Source of the DNA: an uncultured Parabacteroides sp. | Lineage (GTDB): Bacteria > Bacteroidota > Bacteroidia > Bacteroidales > Tannerellaceae | Assembly (NCBI GenBank): GCA_900541965.1 | Contig: UQLN01000004.1 | Location: 62,001 to 126,000 of the forward strand | Length of the DNA stretch: 64,000 bases | Direction of reading: 5' to 3' | Shown here: piece after piece, positions 17,213-25,633 of the stretch | Layout of the letters: the number at the start of each line of letters is the position of its first letter | How positions within the stretch are numbered: the first letter of the stretch is position 1 | Translations under genes and position numbers: made by a program | Notes under the pieces: model-generated | The model's input: only the letters and a program-made list of their open reading frames with translations | The model's database searches: none | Told to the model about the DNA's origin: nothing

Positions 17213-17238
17213 GTCTTATATATTAAACGGATAAGCAT

Positions 17239-18453
17239 ATGAAACTAAGAAATATATTAATAGCCTTGTTTGCTGTATGCGCTTTGGCAGCATGTTCGAA
17301 GGATGATGCGGTTACTAAAAATGATTCAGGAGAAACAGTTGAAGCATTGATTTCGTTTGCTGTTTCTTCAGAACCGGTAACAAAGATGTTTTTGGAGAAT
17401 GGTTATGTGCAGGAGAAATATATTGATAAACTGACCGCTTACATATTTAAAGGCTCTGATAAAACATTTGTTACTTCAAAGACTGTAACTGCAGATGATA
17501 ATGGAGGTAAGAGTGTTGAGCAGATTGAGAAAATTGTAGTAAAAGTACGACAAAATAGTAACGACCAATTTATTGCAGTGTTTATAGCAAATGCAACTCC
17601 AACAAAGGAGATCAATACTTTAAATGATTTAATGACATCAACCTTGGCAAGGGGGAAAGATGAATATCTTCCAATGGTTAGTAAACAAATTCAATTTGCA
17701 AACTTACAAATAGGCGAAAATTGGATTGATAATAATGGTCAAGTTGTTTCTTCTACTACTCAAGGCAAGTACACTGCAATTGATTTAACTCGTTTGGTTG
17801 CCCGTATAGAAATTGAAAAGTTGGATGTCCAAAGTCTTCAGGATAAATTTCCAAATGCTGCTTTTAAATTGGAAACAATCTCGTTGGTAAATGTTAATTC
17901 AGTGACTATACCTGATAAAGATAATAATACAGTAGGTGGATATCTGAGGGGACTTGATGATGAAACTTTTGATAATTGTACAGACTTGGAATGGATTAAA
18001 TCCCCTTCTTCTTTTGATGATTATTTATTAACAACATATACGAAAGAAAAGTACATGATTCCTACCCAAGCTTCAGGAAACAGCAGTGAGAATAATTTTA
18101 TATTCCCTGATAGCGGAGATGAGTATAATTCAGCCATACATGATGGGCCAAGATTTGTAAAGTATATATACTCAAGTCCGGAATCTTCTAATACAGCTTT
18201 GTTGCTATCAGGCAAATTTAAGCGTGATAAAAATAGTACGAAAGAGGAAACGAGATATTATCGGGTTTATTTGAATGATAATATAAATGCTCCGGGAGCG
18301 ATAGAATCTAATAAAATTTATTTGGTAACTATTTTTATTGGTGGTGAAGGTTCTCCAAAGCCAGATCCTGTTTTGGAAACTATCGATGTTTCTATTCAAT
18401 TAAAAGTAAAACCATGGGAGGTCTATGTGCAAGACGAAGAGATTACCAACTAA
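17239..18453 (+). CDS. Fimbrillin-like lipoprotein (accessory pilin)
   Basis: The 404-aa product has an N-terminus (MKLRNILIALFAVCALAACSKDD, lipobox Cys19) nearly matching that of the first fimbrillin. Then ALISFAVSSEPVTK (TK at 48-49), KLTAYIFKGSD, FIAVFIANATPT, DLTRLVARIEIEKL, RYYRVYLNDNIN, NKIYLVTIFIGGEGSPKPDPVLE and a final IQLKVKPWEVYVQDEE are seen. The GGEGSPKPDP segment parallels the AGSGYSKPDP and AGSGSDKPYDP segments of the other pilins. It is the last gene of the second operon and a terminator follows. Subunit position in the pilus is not determinable from sequence. Confidence 0.78.
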   Translation: MKLRNILIALFAVCALAACSKDDAVTKNDSGETVEALISFAVSSEPVTKMFLENGYVQEKYIDKLTAYIFKGSDKTFVTSKTVTADDNGGKSVEQIEKIVVKVRQNSNDQFIAVFIANATPTKEINTLNDLMTSTLARGKDEYLPMVSKQIQFANLQIGENWIDNNGQVVSSTTQGKYTAIDLTRLVARIEIEKLDVQSLQDKFPNAAFKLETISLVNVNSVTIPDKDNNTVGGYLRGLDDETFDNCTDLEWIKSPSSFDDYLLTTYTKEKYMIPTQASGNSSENNFIFPDSGDEYNSAIHDGPRFVKYIYSSPESSNTALLLSGKFKRDKNSTKEETRYYRVYLNDNINAPGAIESNKIYLVTIFIGGEGSPKPDPVLETIDVSIQLKVKPWEVYVQDEEITN

Positions 18454-18481
18454 GAATATATTTTTTATTGTTAATGTAAGC

Positions 18482-18519
18482 GAGGGGTTGTTCCTATAGG
18501 AGCAATCCCTCACTTTTTT
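18482..18519 (+). terminator. Terminator of the second fimbrial operon
   Basis: GAGGGGTTG-TTCCT pairs with AGGA-CAATCCCTC in a compact hairpin with T-tract at 18514-18519. Confidence 0.8.
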
Positions 18520-18563
18520 ATGCCGATGGTGTTGATTTGTGTCTTTCTTTTTTTCCCATATCG

Positions 18564-18595
18564 GCATTTTTGTCATTTTAATTGTATTTCTCTCA
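18564..18595 (+). promoter_or_regulatory. Operator-like pair, site 8
   Basis: GCATTTTTGTCA (18564-18575) and GTATTTCTCTCA (18584-18595) are spaced 20 bp. This is a second, more upstream pair in front of the last fimbrial operon. Confidence 0.4.
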
Positions 18596-18664
18596 AAGCG
18601 AGATTTGCACCTGCCATTTTGATAGGCAACCCTTGTTTTGCTTCTTTCTTCTCTGTAAACACCT

Positions 18665-18698
18665 GTATTTCTCTCGCTTTTTAGGTGCATAACTATCA
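18665..18698 (+). promoter_or_regulatory. Operator-like pair, site 9
   Basis: GTATTTCTCTCG (18665-18676) and GCATAACTATCA (18687-18698) are spaced 22 bp. The end of the pair is exactly 71 bp before the -7 box at 18769, as for site 7. Confidence 0.55.
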
Positions 18699-18768
18699 AT
18701 GTTTTGTACGTTATTTTTACCCCTCTAAATTGCGACAGGCACCTACTTTCGGTCTGTCCCGTACTCCA

Positions 18769-18776
18769 TACATTTG
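18769..18776 (+). promoter_or_regulatory. -7 box of the third fimbrial operon
   Basis: TACATTTG matches TAnnTTTG. It lies on top of an in-frame ATG at 18774, which makes that ATG an unlikely start. Confidence 0.55.
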
Positions 18777-18797
18777 CATCATAAAGTTAAAGCAAAA

Positions 18798-19814
18798 ATG
18801 AAGTCAAATAAATTATTCCATACAGTCATGAATGCAAAAAACATCATCTATATTATTTCTTTAATGCTTGCAGCAATCTCCTGCTCCATGGAAGATGACA
18901 CTTTGATGAACGATGCCACTAAAGGAATTGAAAATTCTTTGAATGGTGAAGAAATAGCACTTGCTTTTTCATTGACAAATGGAGAGGTCGCTACGAAAGC
19001 CACTGATAATACTACAGATCAGGATTTAAATAATGTAACAGTGTTCTTGCTGAAGAACGGTACTGTTGTCAATGCTGAAAGATTCGCTACGAAAGCTGAA
19101 GCCGAAGCAAATATTTTTTACATCAAGAAAGACGATAGTACTTGGAAAATGATAGTTGTTGCTAACGCTGATGTATCAATTACCGGCCTTTCTGATGCTG
19201 CTTCAATCCATTCTGCAACTGCTTCTTTGGCAGATAAAACAAAATTCGGTGAAGCCACTTTGGATATTGCCGGTATGACTGGTAAAGAATATGTCGCCGA
19301 TATCGAGCTGCGACAATCTTATGCAAAAGTAGGATTGGCTTCTTTTAAGGTGCAGAGAAACGGTAGTACCGGATATAATAATTTGAAAGTCGAGTTGACA
19401 AAGGTTGCATTAATCAATCAAAATACAAAAGGTCGTATCGATGGTTCGGCTTTAATCCCGGAAGTAAACGAGCTTGCTAATCCCAACCGGACATGTACTG
19501 ACTATATACTTTTGAATAATGATACAAATCCCACTGAATTATTATCAAATCCTATATTTTTCAATACATTTGCCTATGAATACAAGGAGGCTTCCAACAA
19601 ACAGAGTGTTGAGTTGACATATAAAGTGAATGGTATATCCCATACGGAAACAATACAGATTAATGGGAATGACGGATCTGTCGAAGCCGGCAATATTTAT
19701 AAACTGAATGTTACGGCCTCTGTTTCTCCGGAAGGTATCGTAACTATCTTAAATGTGAATTTTGAAGTGGTGAATTTGGTGGAGAGAGAGATAAATCCTG
19801 AAGCATTTTGCTAA
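18798..19814 (+). CDS. Fimbrillin-like lipoprotein
   Basis: I choose ATG 18798 (MKSNKLFHTV) because the upstream in-frame ATG overlaps the -7 box. The 338-aa product has a lipoprotein signal ending LAAISC (Cys29) and CSMEDD. The first strand EIALAFSLTNGEVATKA again carries the ATKA motif. Then LNNVTVFLLKNG, WKMIVVANADVSI, DIELRQSYAKVGLASFKV and the C-terminal GNIYKLNVTASVSPEG-VTILNVNFEVVNL are seen. It is smaller than the other pilins and ends with Cys. It is 34 bp before the large DUF4906-like gene and shares its promoter; it may link the tip protein to the shaft, which is inference. Confidence 0.75.
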   Translation: MKSNKLFHTVMNAKNIIYIISLMLAAISCSMEDDTLMNDATKGIENSLNGEEIALAFSLTNGEVATKATDNTTDQDLNNVTVFLLKNGTVVNAERFATKAEAEANIFYIKKDDSTWKMIVVANADVSITGLSDAASIHSATASLADKTKFGEATLDIAGMTGKEYVADIELRQSYAKVGLASFKVQRNGSTGYNNLKVELTKVALINQNTKGRIDGSALIPEVNELANPNRTCTDYILLNNDTNPTELLSNPIFFNTFAYEYKEASNKQSVELTYKVNGISHTETIQINGNDGSVEAGNIYKLNVTASVSPEGIVTILNVNFEVVNLVEREINPEAFC

Positions 19815-19848
19815 GATTTGAGGGTAAACAGATAAGAAATATAAAAAT

Positions 19849-22830
19849 ATGAGTGATATGAAGCGGTATGGTTTATATATTATCACAGTTGTCATCGGTT
19901 TGTTTATGAATGCATGCCATAATGAGGACGATTTAGTGGATAGAACAGCTGTTGTAGAGGGGATTCCGGTTACGCTTAGTCTTCCTTTTTCATTGATTGA
20001 CTCGGAAGTTGTCACAACAAAATCCGACCTGACAATCGAACAGGAGAATCAGATAAAAGACTTATATCTTTTTATCTTTGATAAAAAAGGAGATTTGGAA
20101 TATGGAGCATCTTTTTCAAGCGACAGGTTTTCCCAAAGCGGAGGTTCTAAAAATAGCGGGCTACTGACTCTGCCGGAGAATGCCGTAACTTCCGGACAAA
20201 AAACAATTATCGCTTTCTCAAATGTCCAGTCTGCCGATGTCAAATGTTTGAATGAACTAGGAACTGTGGTTACATTGGAGAGTGTCGTAAAGCTTTCGGA
20301 TTTGAAGGATCTGATGATAAAGTTTAACGAAGACCGTTCACAGCGTGAAGATGCCAATTTGGTAATGAGTGGTTATTATGGAACGGATTTTTCTGAATCG
20401 CTTGCCAGCAAAGGGAGTGTTGTTATTCCTGTTCCGTCTGCTTCCGAAACTGTTACTTTGCCCGGTAAGATTTACTTGTCTCATTTAGATTCCAGAATTA
20501 AATTTAATGTAAAGGTCGATGATACGAATACCAAAGAATTTGTACCTTCTAAATGGAAGGTTGTAAATATCCCCCGAAAGAGCTTTTTGATAGAGCGGGA
20601 TAAAGACGCCGAAGCTTGTGATGCAAGTGTAGGTGCAGGCGATTTTTTTGCTACCCGTGAAGAAGGTTTCGAATCCCTTATTCAAAAAGATAATGTATTT
20701 CAAGGAGGTTCTTTTTCTTTTTATATGACAGAAAACAGGAAAAAACCGAAAAAAGAACTTACCGAATATAAACAACGTGAATATAAAACTCCTGAAGGAG
20801 GACGCCCTGAACAACCTTTTGCATATGCGAACGATTATGCTACTTATGTGGTATTGACAGGTTCTTACTCTCAATATGATGCTAATCATGAATTGGTACG
20901 TTCTGCCGAAGTGCAGTATACAATACATTTAGGGTATTTAGAGAATCAGGTAAATGATTTCAACAGCGAGCGTAATTATTCATATATATATAATGTGACA
21001 ATTAAGAATATAGATAATATCGTATTGGAAGTGATATCGAGCCAGCCTGGACAAACTTTTCAGGAAAACCAACCGGGAGCAGAAGGGAATGTGATTCAAT
21101 CGGATCAATCGTTTTTATTGGATGCGCATTATGAAGTTAAAAGTGTTATTTTCAATCGAAATAAGATGGAGAACCTGTCTGTTATGGTAAAAACGCCTTA
21201 TGAATCTCCCCGTTCTACAGATGATGCCCGTTTCGTCATAAATAAAGCGACAGGGGATGTTAAAGATAATTTGAAAGATTTTGAATGGGTTGAATTTGCT
21301 CAGAATACTTATAAGAATAATCGTCCATACAGTTCCGACTATTTGAGTTATACTTCTGCAAAGGGTAAGCTAAAGAATATAAAGGAGGTCTTACGGGAGT
21401 TGTATAACCATAAAGATGGCTCGAATAATGATGGTTTTTGGGATAAAGAAGGAAATGTGGTCTATACTGTTTTTGTCAATGAATTTGTTTATGATACGAA
21501 TCCTGTAACCAAGGCTTCGACAAGCTGGAAAGAGTTTGTTAATGTCCCTAACCGTCAAATGCATATCCTTTGTGATACAAAATACAGTTTGGATGAACAG
21601 AGTAGTTTAACAGAATCCAATATTATGATTAACCAACGTTCTATAAAGACGGTCTTTAATAAGAATTCCGCTAATCTGCAAACTGCCTGGGGCATTGAAA
21701 CGGTATGTGAGGAGGCTGTGCCTTATGATAATAAGAATAATAAGGTCGGGCAGTTACCGTTTACAGATTTAGGTGCAGGTGAAACCTTGTCGGATACAAG
21801 GACAAATGGACGGTACAATACGTTTAAATTATTGGATAACACACGTGATAAAAGTTGGACTAATTATGTGAATGCTCCTAACAATACCTATAAAAAAGAA
21901 ACGGCAGAATATGTTTGTATGCAAAGAAACCGTGACCTGAATGGAAATGGCACGATTGATGATGATGAAGTTCGTTGGTATTTGCCTGCAACTAATCAAT
22001 ATATAGGATTATGGATTGGCCAGGACGTTTTGCCTTCTGAAACTCGTCTTCTGCAAGCTACGGTGTCGGATATTACTGCAACTAATCGGTATGATTATCA
22101 TCTTATAAGTAGTAATGGAGTTCGTTTCTGGACGGAGGAAGGTGTTTCTACAGGAAGTAATCTGCTCAGTGATAATGCATTTTATGTGCGTTGTGCACGT
22201 AATTTGGGGATGTCTGTAAATAGACCTGCAAACGTTACAGATGAACCGCAAGATTTTGTAAATGTAACAATAGATGGTGAAGGGCATGTTTCTGCTGTCG
22301 ATTTATCAAATATGGCCCCGGATGCTTTGCGTTCCAATGTATTGCCGGCTATCGATTTTCATGGGGAACATACTTCTGGTACTGCAAATCGTCCGTATAA
22401 CTCTTTTAAGGTATATGGAGATAATATTGTTGCCGATGTGTTTTATAATAAAAATAATCCGGGGGCAGCAAAGTTGCCTAATAATAAATGTCCAGCCGGA
22501 TATCGTATCCCTAATCAGCGAGAATTGGCTTTAATTGCAGGGTATTCCACCTCTAAATTTGAATATTCTGTTACTGAGCGTAATGATAATGATCGGTATC
22601 ATAGTCCGGGTAGTGATTGGAAATGGAAACAGACTGGTTGGGCAGATTGGATTGGACATTGGGAACGTACTGTTAAAAAAGATCAATTGGGCTCGTGTAC
22701 ATATACGGAATTGGAATATAAAACACATGAAGATCAATTATATACGCTGGTTTATAATAATGGAATAAATTTTTTGACCCTGGCTTCAAATTCAGGAACA
22801 ATCATTCGTTGTGTTAAAGATGGGCGATAG
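19849..22830 (+). CDS. Large DUF4906-type fimbrial tip-like lipoprotein with EF-hand-like motif
   Basis: The 993-aa product has a lipobox at FMNAC (Cys23). Residues 30-400 look fimbrillin-like (PVTLSLPFSLIDSEVVTTKSD, IKDLYLFIFDKKGD, YLSHLDSRIKFNVKVD, RNYSYIYNVTIKNIDNI). The remainder matches DUF4906-type proteins: MHILCDTKYSLDEQSSLTES, YVCMQRNRDLNGNGTIDDDEVRWYLPATNQYIGLWIG, FYVRCARNLG, KCPAGYRIPNQRELALIAGY and IIRCVKDGR. The DLNGNGTIDDDE run at 696-707 fits the canonical 12-residue EF-hand loop. The Cys-rich end resembles FISUMP/C-type-lectin-like folds. Size and last position in the locus suggest the tip adhesin. Confidence 0.78.
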   Translation: MSDMKRYGLYIITVVIGLFMNACHNEDDLVDRTAVVEGIPVTLSLPFSLIDSEVVTTKSDLTIEQENQIKDLYLFIFDKKGDLEYGASFSSDRFSQSGGSKNSGLLTLPENAVTSGQKTIIAFSNVQSADVKCLNELGTVVTLESVVKLSDLKDLMIKFNEDRSQREDANLVMSGYYGTDFSESLASKGSVVIPVPSASETVTLPGKIYLSHLDSRIKFNVKVDDTNTKEFVPSKWKVVNIPRKSFLIERDKDAEACDASVGAGDFFATREEGFESLIQKDNVFQGGSFSFYMTENRKKPKKELTEYKQREYKTPEGGRPEQPFAYANDYATYVVLTGSYSQYDANHELVRSAEVQYTIHLGYLENQVNDFNSERNYSYIYNVTIKNIDNIVLEVISSQPGQTFQENQPGAEGNVIQSDQSFLLDAHYEVKSVIFNRNKMENLSVMVKTPYESPRSTDDARFVINKATGDVKDNLKDFEWVEFAQNTYKNNRPYSSDYLSYTSAKGKLKNIKEVLRELYNHKDGSNNDGFWDKEGNVVYTVFVNEFVYDTNPVTKASTSWKEFVNVPNRQMHILCDTKYSLDEQSSLTESNIMINQRSIKTVFNKNSANLQTAWGIETVCEEAVPYDNKNNKVGQLPFTDLGAGETLSDTRTNGRYNTFKLLDNTRDKSWTNYVNAPNNTYKKETAEYVCMQRNRDLNGNGTIDDDEVRWYLPATNQYIGLWIGQDVLPSETRLLQATVSDITATNRYDYHLISSNGVRFWTEEGVSTGSNLLSDNAFYVRCARNLGMSVNRPANVTDEPQDFVNVTIDGEGHVSAVDLSNMAPDALRSNVLPAIDFHGEHTSGTANRPYNSFKVYGDNIVADVFYNKNNPGAAKLPNNKCPAGYRIPNQRELALIAGYSTSKFEYSVTERNDNDRYHSPGSDWKWKQTGWADWIGHWERTVKKDQLGSCTYTELEYKTHEDQLYTLVYNNGINFLTLASNSGTIIRCVKDGR

Positions 22831-22851
22831 ATAAATGAAGTATAGTATAGA

Positions 22852-22889
22852 AAAGGTTGTCTCATTCAGGTGGGGCAACCTTTATTTTT
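22852..22889 (+). terminator. Terminator of the third fimbrial operon
   Basis: AAAGGTTG pairs with CAACCTTT, with an inner CTCA/TGGG extension, followed by a T-rich tract. Confidence 0.85.
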
Positions 22890-22962
22890 ATATAAAGGCG
22901 GTGAAAAATAAAAGTAGCAGGTATGGATTCTTTTGTACTAAATACCTTCTTTTCTTTCCAAA

Positions 22963-23031
22963 CTCAGTAATAAATACCACAGCAGATGCCCATTTTAATC
23001 CGGTTTACACCCGCATCTGCACGGTACTGAG
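22963..23031. repeat. Long interrupted palindrome
   Basis: CTCAGTA (22963-22969) pairs with TACTGAG (23025-23031), and inside it GCAGATGC (22982-22989) pairs with GCATCTGC (23013-23020). It lies in the non-coding region behind the fimbrial locus. The function is unknown. Confidence 0.45.
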
Positions 23032-23290
23032 ACCCGGATGACTAATCTGTCCACACCCGGGTGTTCGTGGAAATAAGTACTTATCTGTCTAAAAATAAGC
23101 AATATATTATGATGGAAATATATGTATTCCTACAAATCCGATATGATGGTATGATAGATGTTATGAGAGTTTAAAATAGAACTGTCATAGTATTAATGTG
23201 TTGAATATTATATTGTTACATCTGTTTATGATAGTATGTCAGTTGTTTGTTCAAACAATAAATTTTCCATTGTAGGCCAGATATGGGTAT

Positions 23291-23473
23291 TTACAGTTGC
23301 TCAATCTCTTCAGCAGTCAGCTCGGTTAATTCAAAGATTTCGGAAATGGGTGTCCCTATCAGTTTCATTTTAGAGGCAATTTTGATTCGTTCTTCTTTTT
23401 TAATATAGACTTTGTTGAAGTTATAGTTCCATCGTGCGCTCATATCCTTCGATAGATTGTATGCGGTCCCCTC
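23291..23473 (-). pseudogene. C-terminal remnant of an Rpn-family nuclease/transposase
   Basis: On the minus strand, 60 codons ending in TAA read ...EERIKIASKMKLIGTPISEIFELTELTAEEIEQL. That is the C-terminal tail typical of Rpn-type PD-(D/E)XK recombination-promoting nuclease/transposase proteins, which end in a helical 'MGxxxxxIxxxTGLSxEEIexL' repeat. The nuclease domain upstream is gone and the frame breaks off near 23473. This is a decayed mobile-element relic at the end of the fimbrial region. Confidence 0.65.
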
Positions 23474-24026
23474 AATTTAATTTGCATTATATTAAAAATA
23501 TTCAAACGATGAAATACATAATACAATCTGTATTTTGAAACAAAAAAATCAATGAATTAAATTATATCCATTAATACAGGATGTTTTATAACATGCTGTG
23601 TTATTTTGCAAATATTGGTATATATACTTTTTTTGTAAAAAATAATGCGACCATGAAAAATGATAATTTTACAGTTTTAGGTGTTTTTGATTTTTTATTT
23701 ACTCAGGTGTTAAACTTTAGTTATGGACCGATAATTATAGTGTTTTAAAACATGATTTAAATGCCAAAGTGTTAGTTATGTCTATCAGGTTTGGTTCGGT
23801 TCTTTTCTATCTCTTCCGGAGGATTAAATAATCCATATCTTTTTATAATGGTTAGAATGAATACTATATATATGCCTTTTGGGGTTATTGTATAGCTTGT
23901 TTTAAAATTGAATTTTGTAGTTGTTTGGAGGCGTGATTTGCGGGATTATCTGATTGTTTATACAGAAATTTTTGGCAACTTATGCATAAATATTGATCGA
24001 GTATTTTTAAAATATTGTTATAGATT

Positions 24027-25253
24027 ATGAATATTGTTACTAAAGCTTTCCCTTGTTTATGTATAATGTTTCTTTGTATTAGTTGTTTACATCAAGGCTC
24101 TAATGTCAATAGATTAAGTACTCCTGAGAATATTGAAGAGATTGAAATATTGCCTGTCGATTCGTTAAAGAGTAAAATAATCAAAATAGATAAACCGATA
24201 AATAGAATAGAATCAGGGGATATTATAAGTGAAATAAGTTATATTCCTATTGAAACAAATGATAGTGTTTTGATTGGATGTTATCAAAATGTGATTATTT
24301 ATAAAGATTATATTTATATATTTGACGGTTTATCTGCTAAGGCGGTATTTATATTTAATATTCAGGGAAAATATATAAAGAAAATAGGGGATTATGGAGG
24401 AGCTCCTAATGAATTCTATATGCTATCTGGAATGTCTATTGATAAGGAAAATAATAATTTAATATTATTTGATAATAGAAAAAGGAAATTTTTTTACTAT
24501 ACATTATCAGGAGACTATATAAGAAATGAAGAAATAAATTTAAGGTTTTTGGGTAAATATGGATTTCTTCCATCTGGAGAAGTTGTATCTTCAACTTCTC
24601 AAAATGATATGAATATACATTTAGATAAATTCAATGACTATCGTTTGATTTATCAAGATACTCTGGGGAATATTTCAAAAGTTGCATTTAAGTATAATGA
24701 TAATGAAAAATTATATATAGCATGGTCTAATATATTTTATATGGATGATGAGCTGATTTATTATCCACAATTCACGAATAGTATATATACTATAAGAGAA
24801 GACAAGGTTGAACTTAGATACATATTTGATTTATCCAAGTTTGATTATATTGATAATAATAAAATACTTACATTAAAAAGTGATAAGGAATTTGATGAAT
24901 ATGTCTCGGGAAAATGCTATTTAGAACCATATGTCAGAGAAAATAGGACACATGTGAGTTTTTCTATAAAAAATAAAAATGAACGTTATTATTATCTTTA
25001 TGATAAGGAAAGTCTAAAACATATAGGATTTAAATCTATATTATTTTCAGAAGGTAAAATTATAGATTTACCTACACTGTTTAGTAATGATGATTATTTT
25101 ATTGCTGAGATAAAGATAAATGCACTCTGTGATTATCTTGCTTATTGTGAAAAAGCAAAAATTATGATTCCAAAAGATCTGGAGATAATTAAAACTAATT
25201 TGAAGGATGATGATAATTCTATTTTGGCATTGTTTAAAATAAAAAAATTATAA
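24027..25253 (+). CDS. 6-bladed beta-propeller lipoprotein
   Basis: The 408-aa product has a short signal with lipobox LCISC (Cys20). After a linker come repeated blade-like blocks: ISEISYIPIETNDSVLIGCYQNVIIYKDYIYIFDG, VFIFNIQGKYIKKIGDYGGAPNEFY, NLILFDNRKRKFFYYTLSGDYIRNEEI and IYTIREDKVELRYIFDLSKFD. The 'FxxxGKYIKKIGxxGxAPNEF' signature is typical of Bacteroides 6-bladed propeller lipoproteins. It probably resides on the outer membrane; the ligand is unknown. The gene is visibly more AT-rich than the neighbours and stands alone, which fits horizontal acquisition. Confidence 0.75.
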   Translation: MNIVTKAFPCLCIMFLCISCLHQGSNVNRLSTPENIEEIEILPVDSLKSKIIKIDKPINRIESGDIISEISYIPIETNDSVLIGCYQNVIIYKDYIYIFDGLSAKAVFIFNIQGKYIKKIGDYGGAPNEFYMLSGMSIDKENNNLILFDNRKRKFFYYTLSGDYIRNEEINLRFLGKYGFLPSGEVVSSTSQNDMNIHLDKFNDYRLIYQDTLGNISKVAFKYNDNEKLYIAWSNIFYMDDELIYYPQFTNSIYTIREDKVELRYIFDLSKFDYIDNNKILTLKSDKEFDEYVSGKCYLEPYVRENRTHVSFSIKNKNERYYYLYDKESLKHIGFKSILFSEGKIIDLPTLFSNDDYFIAEIKINALCDYLAYCEKAKIMIPKDLEIIKTNLKDDDNSILALFKIKKL

Positions 25254-25633
25254 TATTATTGCCAGACACAGATTGAGTAAAGTTACAATGAAAGAGAAAA
25301 TAAAACCGGTTGTAAACAATTCTTCACAAGTTGCAAAACTAATCATTAGCCCTACTTCCAAGAAGTGAACCTGCAAAATGCAACGTTTAACGCGTACGAT
25401 TGAAATGTATACTGCCGGCCTTACATTGCGTATCCATATTTTTGTATCATCATAAAGGACCGAACAAAAGTCATTTATTAGAAGTCACTGGATGTGGTAT
25501 TCATAAGTATGGTTTTTGAAAATCATACTTATGATTTCGGAAATTCATAACTATGAAAAAGAATAGGCGCTATTTTCCATGCAAGATTGTTTTCTAATTT
25601 CAACCGAAGTTTTCGTTTGAATAATGTTTTTTC
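25254..25633. other. Non-coding stretch at the end of the accessory region
   Basis: No gene is recognised; the longest plus-strand frame starting with ATG (25288) is only 26 codons. A perfect 11-bp inverted repeat, TCATAAGTATG (25501-25511) with CATACTTATGA (25524-25534), could act as a terminator-like structure without a T-tract. Confidence 0.5.

Larger units (their letters stand above)
22884..24026. other. AT-rich intergenic region after the fimbrial locus
   Basis: The region holds the interrupted palindrome at 22963-23031, a perfect TTGTTTG/CAAACAA inverted repeat at 23243-23258 and a transposase/nuclease remnant at 23291-23473. From 23474 to 24026 I see nothing but AT-rich sequence. Confidence 0.6.

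Noticed and set aside
25288..25368. A 26-codon plus-strand frame after the beta-propeller gene
   Set aside because: It is too short, without ribosome-binding context or any recognisable feature; the surrounding 380 bp look non-coding.
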